A DNA stretch of 64,000 nt from Perlabentimonas sp964490015 (lineage in GTDB: Bacteria > Bacteroidota > Bacteroidia > Bacteroidales > Tenuifilaceae): NCBI GenBank assembly GCA_964490015.1, contig CAZBBA010000006.1, positions 29,619 to 93,618 on the forward strand. The letters are read 5' to 3'. The notes beneath the pieces are model-generated. The model was not told where the DNA came from. It saw nothing but the letters and a program-made list of their open reading frames with translations, and made no database searches. Positions 49,890 through 59,411 of the stretch are shown piece by piece; the stretch's first letter is position 1, and every line of letters begins with the position of its first letter. Made by a program: the position numbers and the translations under genes.

Positions 49890-52298
49890 ATGAATATTAT
49901 AAATAAGATATCAATAGCTCTTCGATTCATATTGAAAAGGAAAGGATTTACCGCCATAAATGTTTTGGGGCTTGCCATCGGAATTGCTGCATGCTTATTC
50001 ATTACACAGTACGTTAAATTTCATCAATCATTCGATAGGCAGACACCTCATTTTGACAGAACCTACAGGGTTACCTATCAGCGTTGGAACGAGAATGGTG
50101 ATAGGGTTGAGTTTGCGTCAGCAAGCCCAACAATTGGAACAACAATGGGCTCGCTTTTCCCCGAAGTAGAGCTGTTTGCCAGAGCAAATAAAACGGGAGG
50201 AGTTTTCGCATACAACGATCAGGTTTACGAAGAGGAGCAAGCTTTTTTTGGCGAAACGAACATCTTTGAAATACTTGGGTTTAATATTTTGATGGGCGAT
50301 GCTGATTCGTGCCTGTCGCTCCCAAACCAAGCCGTCCTATCCGAAGCTGCTGCAAAACGATACTTTGGCACATCCAATCCCATTGGAAAAACACTCAAGC
50401 ACAATGGAAATGAAAACTTCGTGGTAACAGCGGTTTATGAGAATTGCCCGGCAAACTTGCACTTTAAACCCGAGCTATTCATTTCGTTGGAAACATACAT
50501 TAAGAGAGACCCACAACTTTTTGAATCAGGATGGTTCTACAGTGGGTTCTATACCTATGTGAGGTTAGCTGAGGGTTCAGACTACAAACTGGTTGATAAA
50601 AAAATAGAAGAGTTTATTGAGCGTGAGTATGGTGAGTTTCTGGCGGAGTATAAAACGGGGCTATCCTTTAAACTTCAACCCCTTAGAGATATTCACCTCA
50701 ACTCGCATTACATGCATGAGCTGGAGCTTAACGCCGATAGCAACTCCATAGCACTACTCGAAATCATAGCCGGGTTTATCCTAATTATTGCTTGGGTAAA
50801 CTTCTTCAATCTAAGCACCATTAGCTCACTGAAAAGAGTTAAGGAAATTGGAATACGAAAGGTGAATGGGGCAAGCCGCACCAATCTTATATTTCAACTA
50901 CTGCTTGAGTCGGCGTTAATAAATTTCTTTGCCATACTCCTTGCCGTGGTTATGTTTGAGCTCGGATACAATTCGTTTGCCAACCTTGCAGGGCTTCCTG
51001 TTCATACTATTTACTACAATCAGGGTTGGTTCTTTCAGATTATGGGTCTGGCAATGCTGGTTGGCACAATCTCGGCCGGCATTTATTCGGTTACGGGGAT
51101 AAGGGGGAATAATCTATCCGAAACTCTTAGGGGGATGATTATCGGCTTAAAGGGCAATGCATTAGTAAAAAAAGGATTGGTTACCTTTCAGTTTGCTATT
51201 GCTATTGCCCTAATAGCTGGAACGGTTGGTGTATTCAAGCAGTTTATTCTTATGCAAAATACTAATTTAGGGTTTCGCCTTGAAAATATGCTTGTGGTTA
51301 AAGTTCCTCGTGTAGGAGACAACACCCTTAGAACAAAGTTTTTACTATTTACTGAAAAAGTCAATGAGATACCCTCTGTAAATGGAGCTACATACTCATC
51401 GGTTGTTCCGGGAAAGCCTAACATGTTTAACCGAGGAGGAATACATAAACATGGCGACGATCCCAATAATGGAAAGAACATGCGCCTTACCGAAATATTC
51501 TCAAACTACCCTGAGATTTATGACATTAACATCATAGCGGGTAAACTATTCACAGGAAATCCTGCCGAAGACATACACAATGTTATGCTTAACCAAAGAG
51601 GTGCTCAATGGCTTGGTTTCGAAAATATGGAGGCTGCCATTGGATCGCAAATTATTCTAGAGGGTCAAGCCAAAACCCTGGTGGGCATTCTTTACGATTT
51701 TAAGCAACTTTCGCCTAAGGAAGAAATTGAACCACAGATCTTCCGGTTTCCCGAAAGATTTCAAGGGTATTTCACACTTCAAATCTCGAACAAAACCGCT
51801 GATAAAACGGTTAGAGAGGTTGAGAGGGTTTACTCGTCAATTTTTCCAGGAAATCCATTCGACTACTTTTACCTCGATGAATTTTACAATGCCCAATATC
51901 AGCATGATAGACGATTTGGGCTAGTATTCGTTCTGTTTACCATTCTATCAATTATTATTACAATCCTTGGATTACTTGCACTTTCGGCCTATTCGGCAGA
52001 GCAAAGGCGAAGAGAAATTGGAATAAGGAGGGTTCTTGGAGCCACTCCGAAAAACCTTATTGTACTCCTTTCGCGAAGCTATTTAGGACTACTAATAATA
52101 GCATCGGGGATAGCATTGCCCACTGTTTGGTATTTTCTGCGCAAATGGCTAAACAACTATGCCACGCGCGTTGAAGTTGATTGGGTGGTATTCGTTGTGC
52201 CAATACTAGTAGTTTTTATAGTTGCCTTTGCAACAGTCTTCACACAGTCGCTTAAGGCAGCAACCGCCAACCCCGTGGATAGCATTAAGCAAGAATAA
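49890..52298 (+). CDS. MacB/FtsX-type ABC transporter permease (putative eight-TM)
   Basis: The 802-residue protein has two MacB_PCD-FtsX halves: TM1 at about 20-42 (GFTAINVLGLAIGIAACLFI), a periplasmic domain, TMs near 285-305, 335-360, 380-405, a second TM at about 425-445, another periplasmic domain, and three TMs at about 680-790. VKEIGIRKVNGASRTNLIFQ and RREIGIRRVLGATPKNLIVL are the paired coupling helices to the ATPase. Proteins of this type in Bacteroidota export small molecules or sense antimicrobials. No ATPase gene is beside it, so it is an orphan permease. Confidence 0.88.
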   Translation: MNIINKISIALRFILKRKGFTAINVLGLAIGIAACLFITQYVKFHQSFDRQTPHFDRTYRVTYQRWNENGDRVEFASASPTIGTTMGSLFPEVELFARANKTGGVFAYNDQVYEEEQAFFGETNIFEILGFNILMGDADSCLSLPNQAVLSEAAAKRYFGTSNPIGKTLKHNGNENFVVTAVYENCPANLHFKPELFISLETYIKRDPQLFESGWFYSGFYTYVRLAEGSDYKLVDKKIEEFIEREYGEFLAEYKTGLSFKLQPLRDIHLNSHYMHELELNADSNSIALLEIIAGFILIIAWVNFFNLSTISSLKRVKEIGIRKVNGASRTNLIFQLLLESALINFFAILLAVVMFELGYNSFANLAGLPVHTIYYNQGWFFQIMGLAMLVGTISAGIYSVTGIRGNNLSETLRGMIIGLKGNALVKKGLVTFQFAIAIALIAGTVGVFKQFILMQNTNLGFRLENMLVVKVPRVGDNTLRTKFLLFTEKVNEIPSVNGATYSSVVPGKPNMFNRGGIHKHGDDPNNGKNMRLTEIFSNYPEIYDINIIAGKLFTGNPAEDIHNVMLNQRGAQWLGFENMEAAIGSQIILEGQAKTLVGILYDFKQLSPKEEIEPQIFRFPERFQGYFTLQISNKTADKTVREVERVYSSIFPGNPFDYFYLDEFYNAQYQHDRRFGLVFVLFTILSIIITILGLLALSAYSAEQRRREIGIRRVLGATPKNLIVLLSRSYLGLLIIASGIALPTVWYFLRKWLNNYATRVEVDWVVFVVPILVVFIVAFATVFTQSLKAATANPVDSIKQE

Positions 52299-52337
52299 CT
52301 CTGAAAAATTTTATACTTTTGGGGGCAAATAGTTTTT

Positions 52338-52787
52338 ATGAGCGAAAAGAACTACGATCCCCGCATGCACACCGCCGAGCATATCCTAAACCAAACCATG
52401 GTGCGTATGTTTGGCTGCACACGGTCGAGAAACAGTCATATTGAACGAAAAAAATCGAAATGCGACTACCAAATTGACTCGGCGCCCACATTATCTCAAA
52501 TCGAAGAGATTGAACATCAGGTAAACGGCATTATCGGGTCAAACCTGAATGTAATAGAGGATTCTGTCCCCAAAACGGAGGCTGGCAAATTTCTGGACCT
52601 AACAAAACTGCCCGCCGATGCACCCGATACAATAAGGGTGATAAACGTGGGTGATTACGATGCCTGCGCTTGCATTGGACCACATGTGAATAACACAGCC
52701 GAAATTGGAGAATTTAAAATCATTTCACACAGCTACGAGCAGGGAACCTTACGGTTAAGATTTAAGCTGGAAACTAAAGAATCATAG
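52338..52787 (+). CDS. AlaX-like tRNA-editing (SAD) domain protein
   Basis: The zinc-binding editing motifs are HTAEH at residues 11-15 and CIGPHV near 113-118, as in the second-additional-domain of alanyl- and threonyl-tRNA synthetases. Such stand-alone proteins hydrolyse mischarged Ser- or Gly-tRNA(Ala). The protein is one domain of 149 residues. It follows the permease by 39 nt but is probably independent. Confidence 0.8.
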   Translation: MSEKNYDPRMHTAEHILNQTMVRMFGCTRSRNSHIERKKSKCDYQIDSAPTLSQIEEIEHQVNGIIGSNLNVIEDSVPKTEAGKFLDLTKLPADAPDTIRVINVGDYDACACIGPHVNNTAEIGEFKIISHSYEQGTLRLRFKLETKES

Positions 52788-52858
52788 GGTTGACTAGTTG
52801 ACTATCCCCTTCTTTCTATGTAAGTTTGCTTGTAGGCATATATAACAAGTAAGGCAGC

Positions 52859-53239
52859 ATGAAAAACCTTAACGAATTGTCGCAGCATACCCGGTTAGGA
52901 CGCGAAGGCGAAGCATTTGCGCTTGAGTATGTATTGTCAAAAGGATACAAGGTGTTGCACACCAACTGGAAGCATGGCCAGAAGGAACTAGATATTGTTG
53001 CCACAAAGGATGGTATGCTAGTTGTTTTTGAGGTGAAAACCAGGTTTTCCGACATTTGGGAGGAGCCCAAGGATGCCGTGCGAAACAAAAAACAAAAAAA
53101 CATTGTTGACGCAGCCGATGCTTATGTGCAAAAATTTAACCTCGACATAGAGGTTCAGTTCGACATCATCAGCCTGGTGGCTAAGGGCAACTCCTTTGAG
53201 CTGGAACATATTCCCGATGCTTTCTACCCCACATTATAA
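52859..53239 (+). CDS. YraN/UPF0102 family nuclease-like protein
   Basis: GREGEAFALEYVLSKGYKVL at the N-terminus, then ELDIVATKDGMLVVFEVKTR with the D and E-x-K of the PD-(D/E)xK fold, are the UPF0102 signature. The 126-residue length is usual. The family resembles Holliday-junction resolvases, with roles in DNA repair or competence suspected only. The next gene begins 12 nt after the stop. Confidence 0.93.
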   Translation: MKNLNELSQHTRLGREGEAFALEYVLSKGYKVLHTNWKHGQKELDIVATKDGMLVVFEVKTRFSDIWEEPKDAVRNKKQKNIVDAADAYVQKFNLDIEVQFDIISLVAKGNSFELEHIPDAFYPTL

Positions 53240-53251
53240 ACAATCATTACC

Positions 53252-53605
53252 ATGAACATTGAGGAAATTCGCGACTTCTGCCTGTCGCTAAAAGGTGTAA
53301 CCGAAAGTTTCCCTTTCGATGAGGTTACGCTTGTTTTTAAAGTTGGAGACAAGATGTTTCTGCTAACCAACCTCGATGGGGAGCTTTCCATTAACATAAA
53401 ATGCGACCCCGATAAGGCCATCGAGTTAAGGGAGCGTTACTCTGCTGTAATGCCGGGTTACCACATGAACAAGCAGCACTGGAATACTATAATGATGGAT
53501 GGCTCCATTGGCGTAGATATTATTAGTGGATGGATTGTTGACTCTTACAACCTGGTTGTGGCCTCTTTACCAAAATCTAAGCGAATAGCGATTTTAAATC
53601 AATAG
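53252..53605 (+). CDS. MmcQ/YjbR-family protein
   Basis: The whole of the 117 residues matches the YjbR double-wing fold: IEEIRDFCLSLKGVTESFPF, FKVGDKMFLLTNLD, INIKCDPDKAIELRERY, PGYHMNKQHWNTIMMDGSI and VDSYNLVVASLPKSKR. The fold can bind DNA, but the function is not known. Probably cotranscribed with yraN. Confidence 0.9.
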   Translation: MNIEEIRDFCLSLKGVTESFPFDEVTLVFKVGDKMFLLTNLDGELSINIKCDPDKAIELRERYSAVMPGYHMNKQHWNTIMMDGSIGVDIISGWIVDSYNLVVASLPKSKRIAILNQ

Positions 53606-53675
53606 GATTTACTAACTTTGGTACGAGTCTTGTATTAAAGATAAAACCATTGACTATTCTTAAAAAATTTTCCAT

Positions 53676-54512
53676 ATGAAAACGATTACATCCATAGTAG
53701 TTCTGGTTCTAGTGCTTGCCCTTGGGGCACATGCACAGGATGTTTACAACGTTACCCGTGTAAACGGAAAAATTACCAACCTTAAATCAGGACAGGACGT
53801 GGTAGCCGGAGATGTGCTTATGTCCGATGAGTTTCTACTTTTCGAAAGCCTCGACAGCTATGCCATTGCCATTGCTGATAACATGGGCCGGTACCAAATT
53901 AAGATTCAGGCAACTCAGATTACAGGAGATCCCCAAATGCTCACCTCAACGGTTAAGGATGCTGCTGTTCCCACTAGAATGAGGAATCTAATGGTAGCCC
54001 GATTTAACCCCGAAGAACAAGAGGTTTCCGATCTTCGACAGTATTTTGGCAACGACAAATTCTCAGTAATTGGCGATGCTGTGAATGTACCGCTCAACAA
54101 CCAGAAATACCCCTTGTCCGACGACAAGTTTATAGTTTTCTACTACAGGGTCGACAACCAACCCATTTCGAAGAAAATTGGCCATGAGCAACATGCACTA
54201 ATCCTCGAGAAGGATAAACTTTTCACCAGTAGTGCAGGATCTATCAATGGTAACGAGATTTCGAACCTTGCCGTATACGAGTACGAGAACTCAACCAAGC
54301 GAGGAAATGAGATTACCCGATTCACGCTGGTGTTTGTCGATAAGCAGGAGCTGCTCAACGAGTTTCATACCATTATCCCCATCCTTAAGCGTCAAAAAAT
54401 GGGCGACGATGAGATTAAAAAGTATTTAATTGAATATTACTACGATTTTTACGGAGCCACCGATTCCAAAACCATCGATAGCTTCACCGAGCAAATTGTT
54501 AAGAGCTACTAG
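53676..54512 (+). CDS. Hypothetical exported protein
   Basis: A clear signal peptide (MKTITSIVVLVLVLALGAHA, cleavage after AHA) leads a 258-residue mature protein. Its first ~80 residues (NVTRVNGKITNLKSGQDVVA, GDVLMSDEFLLFESLDSYAI) look like a beta-rich FecR/SH3-like region; the rest is mixed, ending in a helical IKKYLIEYYYDFYGATDSKT segment. I do not recognise the family. The leader start MKTITSIVV and the following terminator show a monocistronic gene. Confidence 0.6.
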   Translation: MKTITSIVVLVLVLALGAHAQDVYNVTRVNGKITNLKSGQDVVAGDVLMSDEFLLFESLDSYAIAIADNMGRYQIKIQATQITGDPQMLTSTVKDAAVPTRMRNLMVARFNPEEQEVSDLRQYFGNDKFSVIGDAVNVPLNNQKYPLSDDKFIVFYYRVDNQPISKKIGHEQHALILEKDKLFTSSAGSINGNEISNLAVYEYENSTKRGNEITRFTLVFVDKQELLNEFHTIIPILKRQKMGDDEIKKYLIEYYYDFYGATDSKTIDSFTEQIVKSY

Positions 54513-54531
54513 TTTTAGCCAAAATAGCATC

Positions 54532-54563
54532 TAAAGCCCCGTTAAATCGGGGCTTTTTTATTT
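54532..54563 (+). terminator. Rho-independent terminator
   Basis: AAAGCCCCG, loop TTAAAT, CGGGGCTTTTTTATTTTT: a 9-bp GC-rich stem with a T tract, about 20 nt after the stop of the exported protein gene. Confidence 0.92.
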
Positions 54564-54663
54564 TTGTTGGCTTGTAAAATACGGGCTTTCATTCGGTATT
54601 GCTAATCGAGCGCACGATTTTCACGCTAGGTTTACTACTTTTGTGGACAACAGCAATTCCTAA

Positions 54664-55461
54664 ATGGAGAGGGTAAACACCATATTTTATCGCTTTGAGC
54701 GATGGCTCGACCGCGTTGGCCACGAGTTATTCCTACTGTGGGATAGGCATAAGGTGGGTATTCTTGGAACAATTGCGATAAACCTAATACTCTCCATCCT
54801 ATTCTTTGTTTTTGAACTTAAGAGCAGGCCATACCTATACGACCCAACGGTTCTGGTAGATTTTGAACGCCAATACGAAATTGCCCCCGAACGACTTCCC
54901 GAAGAGCGTGAACCACTCCTGCCCAAGGACGCGCTCGATCCAATGACCGAATATGAGGCAATTCGAAATATTGCCGTTGATGCCACCAAGGAAGATCTTA
55001 ACCCAGGCTTAATTGACGAAAAAAACATTGATGCCGATGAGCTTTACCAAGATGCACAGCGCATACGGGAGCAGATGCAGCAAAACCGTCAACTCTGGGA
55101 GGAGGCTCAAACAATTGATGCTGATGCCATCCCAAATGTGCAGGAGAAAATTGTCGCAACTGCCGATGAGGGGCAGTATAAAGGGCCAGCTGTAATCAGC
55201 TACTTTCTGGAAAACCGACGGGCGTTAAGGCTGCCTGTTCCTGCCTACAAATGCGAGAATGGAGGCAGAGTGGTTGTAGATATTGAGGTGCAGCGCGATG
55301 GAACGGTTTCCAGGGCAAGTATTGACACATCAAATTCTGTAATTGATGAGTGCATGAACAGCGCAGCGATTGCTGCTGCTCAGGCCAGCCGATTCACCGT
55401 GTCGGGCAATGCTCCCACCCGACAGCGCGGCAGTATAACCTATCTTTTTGTAAGGCAGTAA
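54664..55461 (+). CDS. TonB-like energy-transducer family protein
   Basis: A cytoplasmic start with a TM helix at about residues 33-52 (IGAINLILSILFFVFEL-like), a charged periplasmic region (about 60-170, with EDLNPG, QRIREQMQQNRQLWEEAQ) and a C-terminal TonB-type domain (about 185-265: GGRVVVDIEVQRDGTVSRAS, AAAQASRFTVSG, GSITYLFVRQ). It would connect the inner-membrane proton-motive force to outer-membrane receptors or act as a relative of that fold. The Pro-rich spacer of classic TonB is missing, so the role is less sure. It converges with the alanine dehydrogenase gene with one base between the stops. Confidence 0.75.
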   Translation: MERVNTIFYRFERWLDRVGHELFLLWDRHKVGILGTIAINLILSILFFVFELKSRPYLYDPTVLVDFERQYEIAPERLPEEREPLLPKDALDPMTEYEAIRNIAVDATKEDLNPGLIDEKNIDADELYQDAQRIREQMQQNRQLWEEAQTIDADAIPNVQEKIVATADEGQYKGPAVISYFLENRRALRLPVPAYKCENGGRVVVDIEVQRDGTVSRASIDTSNSVIDECMNSAAIAAAQASRFTVSGNAPTRQRGSITYLFVRQ

Positions 55462-55462
55462 G

Positions 55463-56680
55463 CTAAAAAGCAGCCATCAGCAGGTTTATATCCCTTGATG
55501 GAATATTGTACAGCCCTCCCAAGTAGTTGTTTGTTAGTATTCCGTTGTAGATGTAAACCCCATGTCTAAGACCTGCATCATCCTTCAAATGTTGTTTTAT
55601 TCCACCCGTTTCGGCTATTTCGGAGAGCAATGGTGTAAACACGTTACTAAGCGCAATAGACGAGGTGCGTGCAACACGAGCAGTTATGTTTGGAACACAG
55701 TAATGGATTACTCCGTGTTTTACAAAGGCTGGGTCGTTGTGATTACGAGGTTCCGAGGTTTCAAAACATCCTCCTTTATCAATGCTTAAATCTACTATAA
55801 CCGAGCCCTTTTTCATAAGCTTCACCTGATCCTCAAGAATTATTATCCGCCCTTTGGACTCCTCTGGAATTATGGCGCCAATCACCACATCGGCAGTTTT
55901 TAGTACACGCTCAAGCACCTGCTGATGGAAAATGGAGGTGTAAAGCCTTTGCCCTAAAATATCCTGTAACTCCATTAAACGCTTAATGGAATCGTCAAAA
56001 ATTTTTACACTTGCGCCCAAGCCCAATGCCGCCCGAGCGGCAAACTCGCCGGCAGTTCCAGCCCCAAGAATAACCACTTCGGTGGGGGTAATTCCCGACA
56101 CACCACCCAACATAACGCCCTTGCCGTCGTTCACATTGCTAAGATATTCGGCAGCAACAAGAATGGATGTACTTCCGGCAATTGAACTCATAGCACGTAC
56201 CACGGGGAAAGCACCATCATTGTCGCGGATACTCTCAAAAGCAATGGCCGTTACCTTCTTTTTCATCAGGCTTTTGAGTTGCTGTCCGGCCGCGGGTGTA
56301 AGGTGTAACGAGGTGACTACAACCTGATTCTCTGAAAGCAGTTCGATCTCGTGGGGAAGTAAAGGTGAAATTTTAAGAATAATGGATGACTGAAACACCT
56401 CCTTGTTTGTTTGGACAATTTGAGCACCCTTCTCGCTATACTGGTTATCGGTATAGTTTGCCAGTCGTCCGGCTTCGGTTTCCATAATAATATCATGGCC
56501 CCAGTTAACCAACAGCTCAACGGCTTCGGGGGTGAGTGGTATTCGGCTCTCGGTTTCATCACTTTCTTTGGGGATTCCAATGGTAAGCTTCTGATTCTGC
56601 CTTCCAATCTCGAGCATCTCTTCCTGGGGGAGCAAGCCTTTAACGAACGGAAACTCCTTTGATGAGGACATTCGACTCAT
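55463..56680 (-). CDS. ald: Alanine dehydrogenase
   Basis: It catalyses NAD-dependent deamination of alanine to pyruvate. Key segments: IGIPKESDETESRIPLTPEA (20) at about 34-53, VVVTSLHLTPAAGQ with the active-site His, MSSIAGSTSILVAAEYLS, the Rossmann loop VVILGAGTAGEFAARAALG, and DLSIDKGGCFETSEP. At 405 residues it is the longer form usual in this phylum. Met3 (MSSSKEF) is an alternative start. It is monocistronic; the ~400 nt upstream hold no gene. Confidence 0.92.
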   Translation of the reverse strand: MSRMSSSKEFPFVKGLLPQEEMLEIGRQNQKLTIGIPKESDETESRIPLTPEAVELLVNWGHDIIMETEAGRLANYTDNQYSEKGAQIVQTNKEVFQSSIILKISPLLPHEIELLSENQVVVTSLHLTPAAGQQLKSLMKKKVTAIAFESIRDNDGAFPVVRAMSSIAGSTSILVAAEYLSNVNDGKGVMLGGVSGITPTEVVILGAGTAGEFAARAALGLGASVKIFDDSIKRLMELQDILGQRLYTSIFHQQVLERVLKTADVVIGAIIPEESKGRIIILEDQVKLMKKGSVIVDLSIDKGGCFETSEPRNHNDPAFVKHGVIHYCVPNITARVARTSSIALSNVFTPLLSEIAETGGIKQHLKDDAGLRHGVYIYNGILTNNYLGGLYNIPSRDINLLMAAF

Positions 56681-57076
56681 AGGGTGTAGGGTTTGTTAAA
56701 CAAGTGTTTTTACGAAAAAAGTAAAGCAAAGGTTTTTAAGGAGTCATTCTACAAAAGGCAAATATCGGATAATGGATTAACAAATCAAACCTTATTCCGC
56801 AATAAATGGCGAAACCGAATTCTGCCCGAGGATGGTAAAATAAATTGCTTTGTTTGCTTGGCGAGCGCTATTTTCTATACTTTAATCCACACAAGAATAA
56901 TGCCGTGAGAGCTTTTGCAATAATATAATTGCGTTTAAGAATTCTGAACAAGATCAAAAATATACAACATAGAGGAACAACTTGCCCCGCCATAGGCGGG
57001 GCAAAACTAAATAAATGGCAATTTAAAGTATCGGTTTCTTAAATCTATCTGACGGGAAAAAAATAACCACAAACCC
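56681..57076. other. Intergenic region between ald and the caspase operon
   Basis: AT-rich, no gene. At 56982-57004 TTGCCCCGCC, loop ATA, GGCGGGGCAA is a perfect 10-bp hairpin without T tract, possibly a REP-like unit or a stop for the minus-strand operon, which ends at 57077. Confidence 0.6.
56982..57004. repeat. GC-rich perfect hairpin
   Basis: Ten-base arms TTGCCCCGCC and GGCGGGGCAA around ATA. It is similar in style, not sequence, to the hairpin at 13161-13199. Confidence 0.7.
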
Positions 57077-59311
57077 TTAAAGTGATATATCGATATTACT
57101 AAAGATTAGATCACCATTAGTAGAGAATACAAAATACCTTATTCGTCCTTTTGCCTCGCCGGGGAAGCCTGCATATCCTATAATATTCACCTCGTTGCTC
57201 GAAAGGCTAAAAACTCTATCGATATATACACTCTCCGCTGCAGCTACTGGTTTTACGGCGCTAATTCTCCCGTCGTTTGAGATTGTAACCATAAGAAAAC
57301 CCCAATCGGCCGAATTCTTACCTGCTGTTCCTCTCATCCCGTTAATATCGTAATCCTTAAAGTTCAGGTAGGCAATATACTTGTTGTCGGCCCTAACCAA
57401 TCCGGCCAGATACCCATTTGCCGTCAAATCTATATCCCAATTGGTCGCTCCCAACGAGTCGACCTGACAAACGGTTGTGGTATTGAAAAAGGGGCTGTCG
57501 TCCTGCTCCTTTTGGCCAAAGACCAGGTGGGCAATCTGGTTAATTTCGTCAAACATCATCAGTACGGGCTGATGCCCGCTCTTAAGATGGCTTGTTCGTT
57601 TTACATTTCCGCTGTTATCGAGTTGCACCAGGGTATGTAAAAAATCCTTCTCATTGCCACCAAGGCTCTCATTGCCCTTAATTGATGTGGAAACTAATGT
57701 AACAACCCCTTTCTCGAAGCCTAAAACCCGGGTGGCGGATCTGTTCAGGCTGTTTATGGCAGCGTTATCGGAATCGATCACCTTAATCCATTCTACTTTC
57801 TGTTCGGGACTAATTTTCGCAATAAATGCTGCATTGGCCCGCGGCTTAACCAAATAACCCGAAACGTATCGTGGAATACCTTGGTTGTAGTATACAAATT
57901 CCGTGATGTAAGTATTTGGCGCCGGAGGCGCAATGGGCTTATTCGGATTTAGTGAGATTTGCACACCCCTATCGCCGGTTGCAACCGTGAAATTGCTCCT
58001 TGTGGCCACTTCGTTGTCCAGATAATTGTCGAGGTTGTCTAGGACTTGATCAAAAGTTTTCTCCAACAGTAAGGTTTGGCTTTTCTTGTAATTGCTTAAC
58101 CCAAATTCTCCCTCGTAATAGCTGGTGAAAAACTCGTTAAAACGGCTAATTTTCTCGTTGGTAATGGCTTTGTGGAAAGTATCAAGATCTTTCTTGGCAA
58201 GCTGCATATCCAGAGCTAAGCGATAGTAGTAACGCAGCTTACGATTGGTTAGCGTAGAACTACTGTCATTGGGATTATTAAGCGGGTTTATAGTGCCCAA
58301 CATAAAGTTCTGGCGCTTATCGTTGTAGGTAAACAACTCCCTGATGAGTGAATTGCTGTCGAAACGCCCAAGTCTAAACATGAAGAATTCGTCGAACGAT
58401 TTTAAAGCAAGGTTTTCCGAAAAATCGCTATTTGCAATTGTTTTCAAGTTATCGTCGAAAAGCTTTTGAATGGAAACAATCTCGCCCCTAAGACCAAGAA
58501 TGTCCTTCTCGTAACTACTCCTGTAATCGGCAACCCACTTCCCATAGTCCCAAAGGTTGAACTGATCCTGCAGAAAGTCGCTGTTTGTAATGCCCTCGAG
58601 CCGAAAGGTTTTTATGGGTTGCAGGGTGTATTGCTGATTATACTTTCCAACGGGAAATTCCTTTTGAAGCTTTTTGTACTCATCAAAGGATTTAATGGTA
58701 GCCTTAAATTCGGTGTCGAGCTCGTTGATAAGGGCTAGGAATTTATCATCGGTTTTAAGTAGCGCCTCGTTGTAGTTGTCGTAGCTGTTGTTGATGGTAT
58801 TAAATATTCGAACACAGTTATTGTAGTGATCCTTCGACTTTTCCAGGGCGTTGAAAGTAGATGTAAGAGCCTGTTTTAAGGCTTTGCAATGATCAACCCT
58901 ACGTCGCGCATACTCAATGGCACCCTCGTTGCTAAACGGTAAGCCAGCAGCCTCGATGGGTATATTGGTGAAGTACTTTCGGTTTCGACGCACCTCGTTG
59001 GCTGGCAGGTAGTGTGGAAAAAGATCGTAAAAGATTATTGCATTATCAATATAGTAGTGCATTAAAGCCTGCTCTCTAAACGGGTCAATTTGGCCGATTA
59101 GCTGCTCCAAAACGTGGCCAAGCTGAATATATGCACTTCCCATCTGCGGGTTTTGGCTACGGAACTCGAAGAGCCGCGAGTATGCCTGCTCGCTGGTTAA
59201 AGAACCAAGGCTCTCGATTATTTCGTCGTAGGTAAACTTTTGTCCGTAAGAGCCTAAGTGTAGAAGCGTAACAATTAATGCTGTTAGTAATATGCGATAG
59301 AAACTTTTCAT
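57077..59311 (-). CDS. Large exported protein of unknown function, third gene of the caspase/WD40-OmpA operon
   Basis: The signal peptide (1-23, LLHLGSYGQ) is followed by a mostly helical region of about 430 residues (ALKQALTSTFNALEKSKDHY, DLDTFHKAITNEKISRFNEF) and then by a beta-rich region (about 450-744) with repeated blade-like strands such as YVSGYLVKPRANAAFIAKIS, LHTLVQLDNSGNVKRTSHL and VFSTNGDLIFSNIDI, which resemble a beta-propeller. I do not recognise a known family. It is 100 nt downstream of the WD40-OmpA gene on the same strand, so a shared role in the envelope is inferred. Confidence 0.6.
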   Translation of the reverse strand: MKSFYRILLTALIVTLLHLGSYGQKFTYDEIIESLGSLTSEQAYSRLFEFRSQNPQMGSAYIQLGHVLEQLIGQIDPFREQALMHYYIDNAIIFYDLFPHYLPANEVRRNRKYFTNIPIEAAGLPFSNEGAIEYARRRVDHCKALKQALTSTFNALEKSKDHYNNCVRIFNTINNSYDNYNEALLKTDDKFLALINELDTEFKATIKSFDEYKKLQKEFPVGKYNQQYTLQPIKTFRLEGITNSDFLQDQFNLWDYGKWVADYRSSYEKDILGLRGEIVSIQKLFDDNLKTIANSDFSENLALKSFDEFFMFRLGRFDSNSLIRELFTYNDKRQNFMLGTINPLNNPNDSSSTLTNRKLRYYYRLALDMQLAKKDLDTFHKAITNEKISRFNEFFTSYYEGEFGLSNYKKSQTLLLEKTFDQVLDNLDNYLDNEVATRSNFTVATGDRGVQISLNPNKPIAPPAPNTYITEFVYYNQGIPRYVSGYLVKPRANAAFIAKISPEQKVEWIKVIDSDNAAINSLNRSATRVLGFEKGVVTLVSTSIKGNESLGGNEKDFLHTLVQLDNSGNVKRTSHLKSGHQPVLMMFDEINQIAHLVFGQKEQDDSPFFNTTTVCQVDSLGATNWDIDLTANGYLAGLVRADNKYIAYLNFKDYDINGMRGTAGKNSADWGFLMVTISNDGRISAVKPVAAAESVYIDRVFSLSSNEVNIIGYAGFPGEAKGRIRYFVFSTNGDLIFSNIDISL

Positions 59312-59411
59312 TGGTCAAACAATTTTTGATGGAAAAGATCTGCTTTTTGTCTTATCCTGCGGTTATCGGAAAAATATCTGTTAAGCAAAAGTTAGCTTTA
59401 ACTTGCAATAA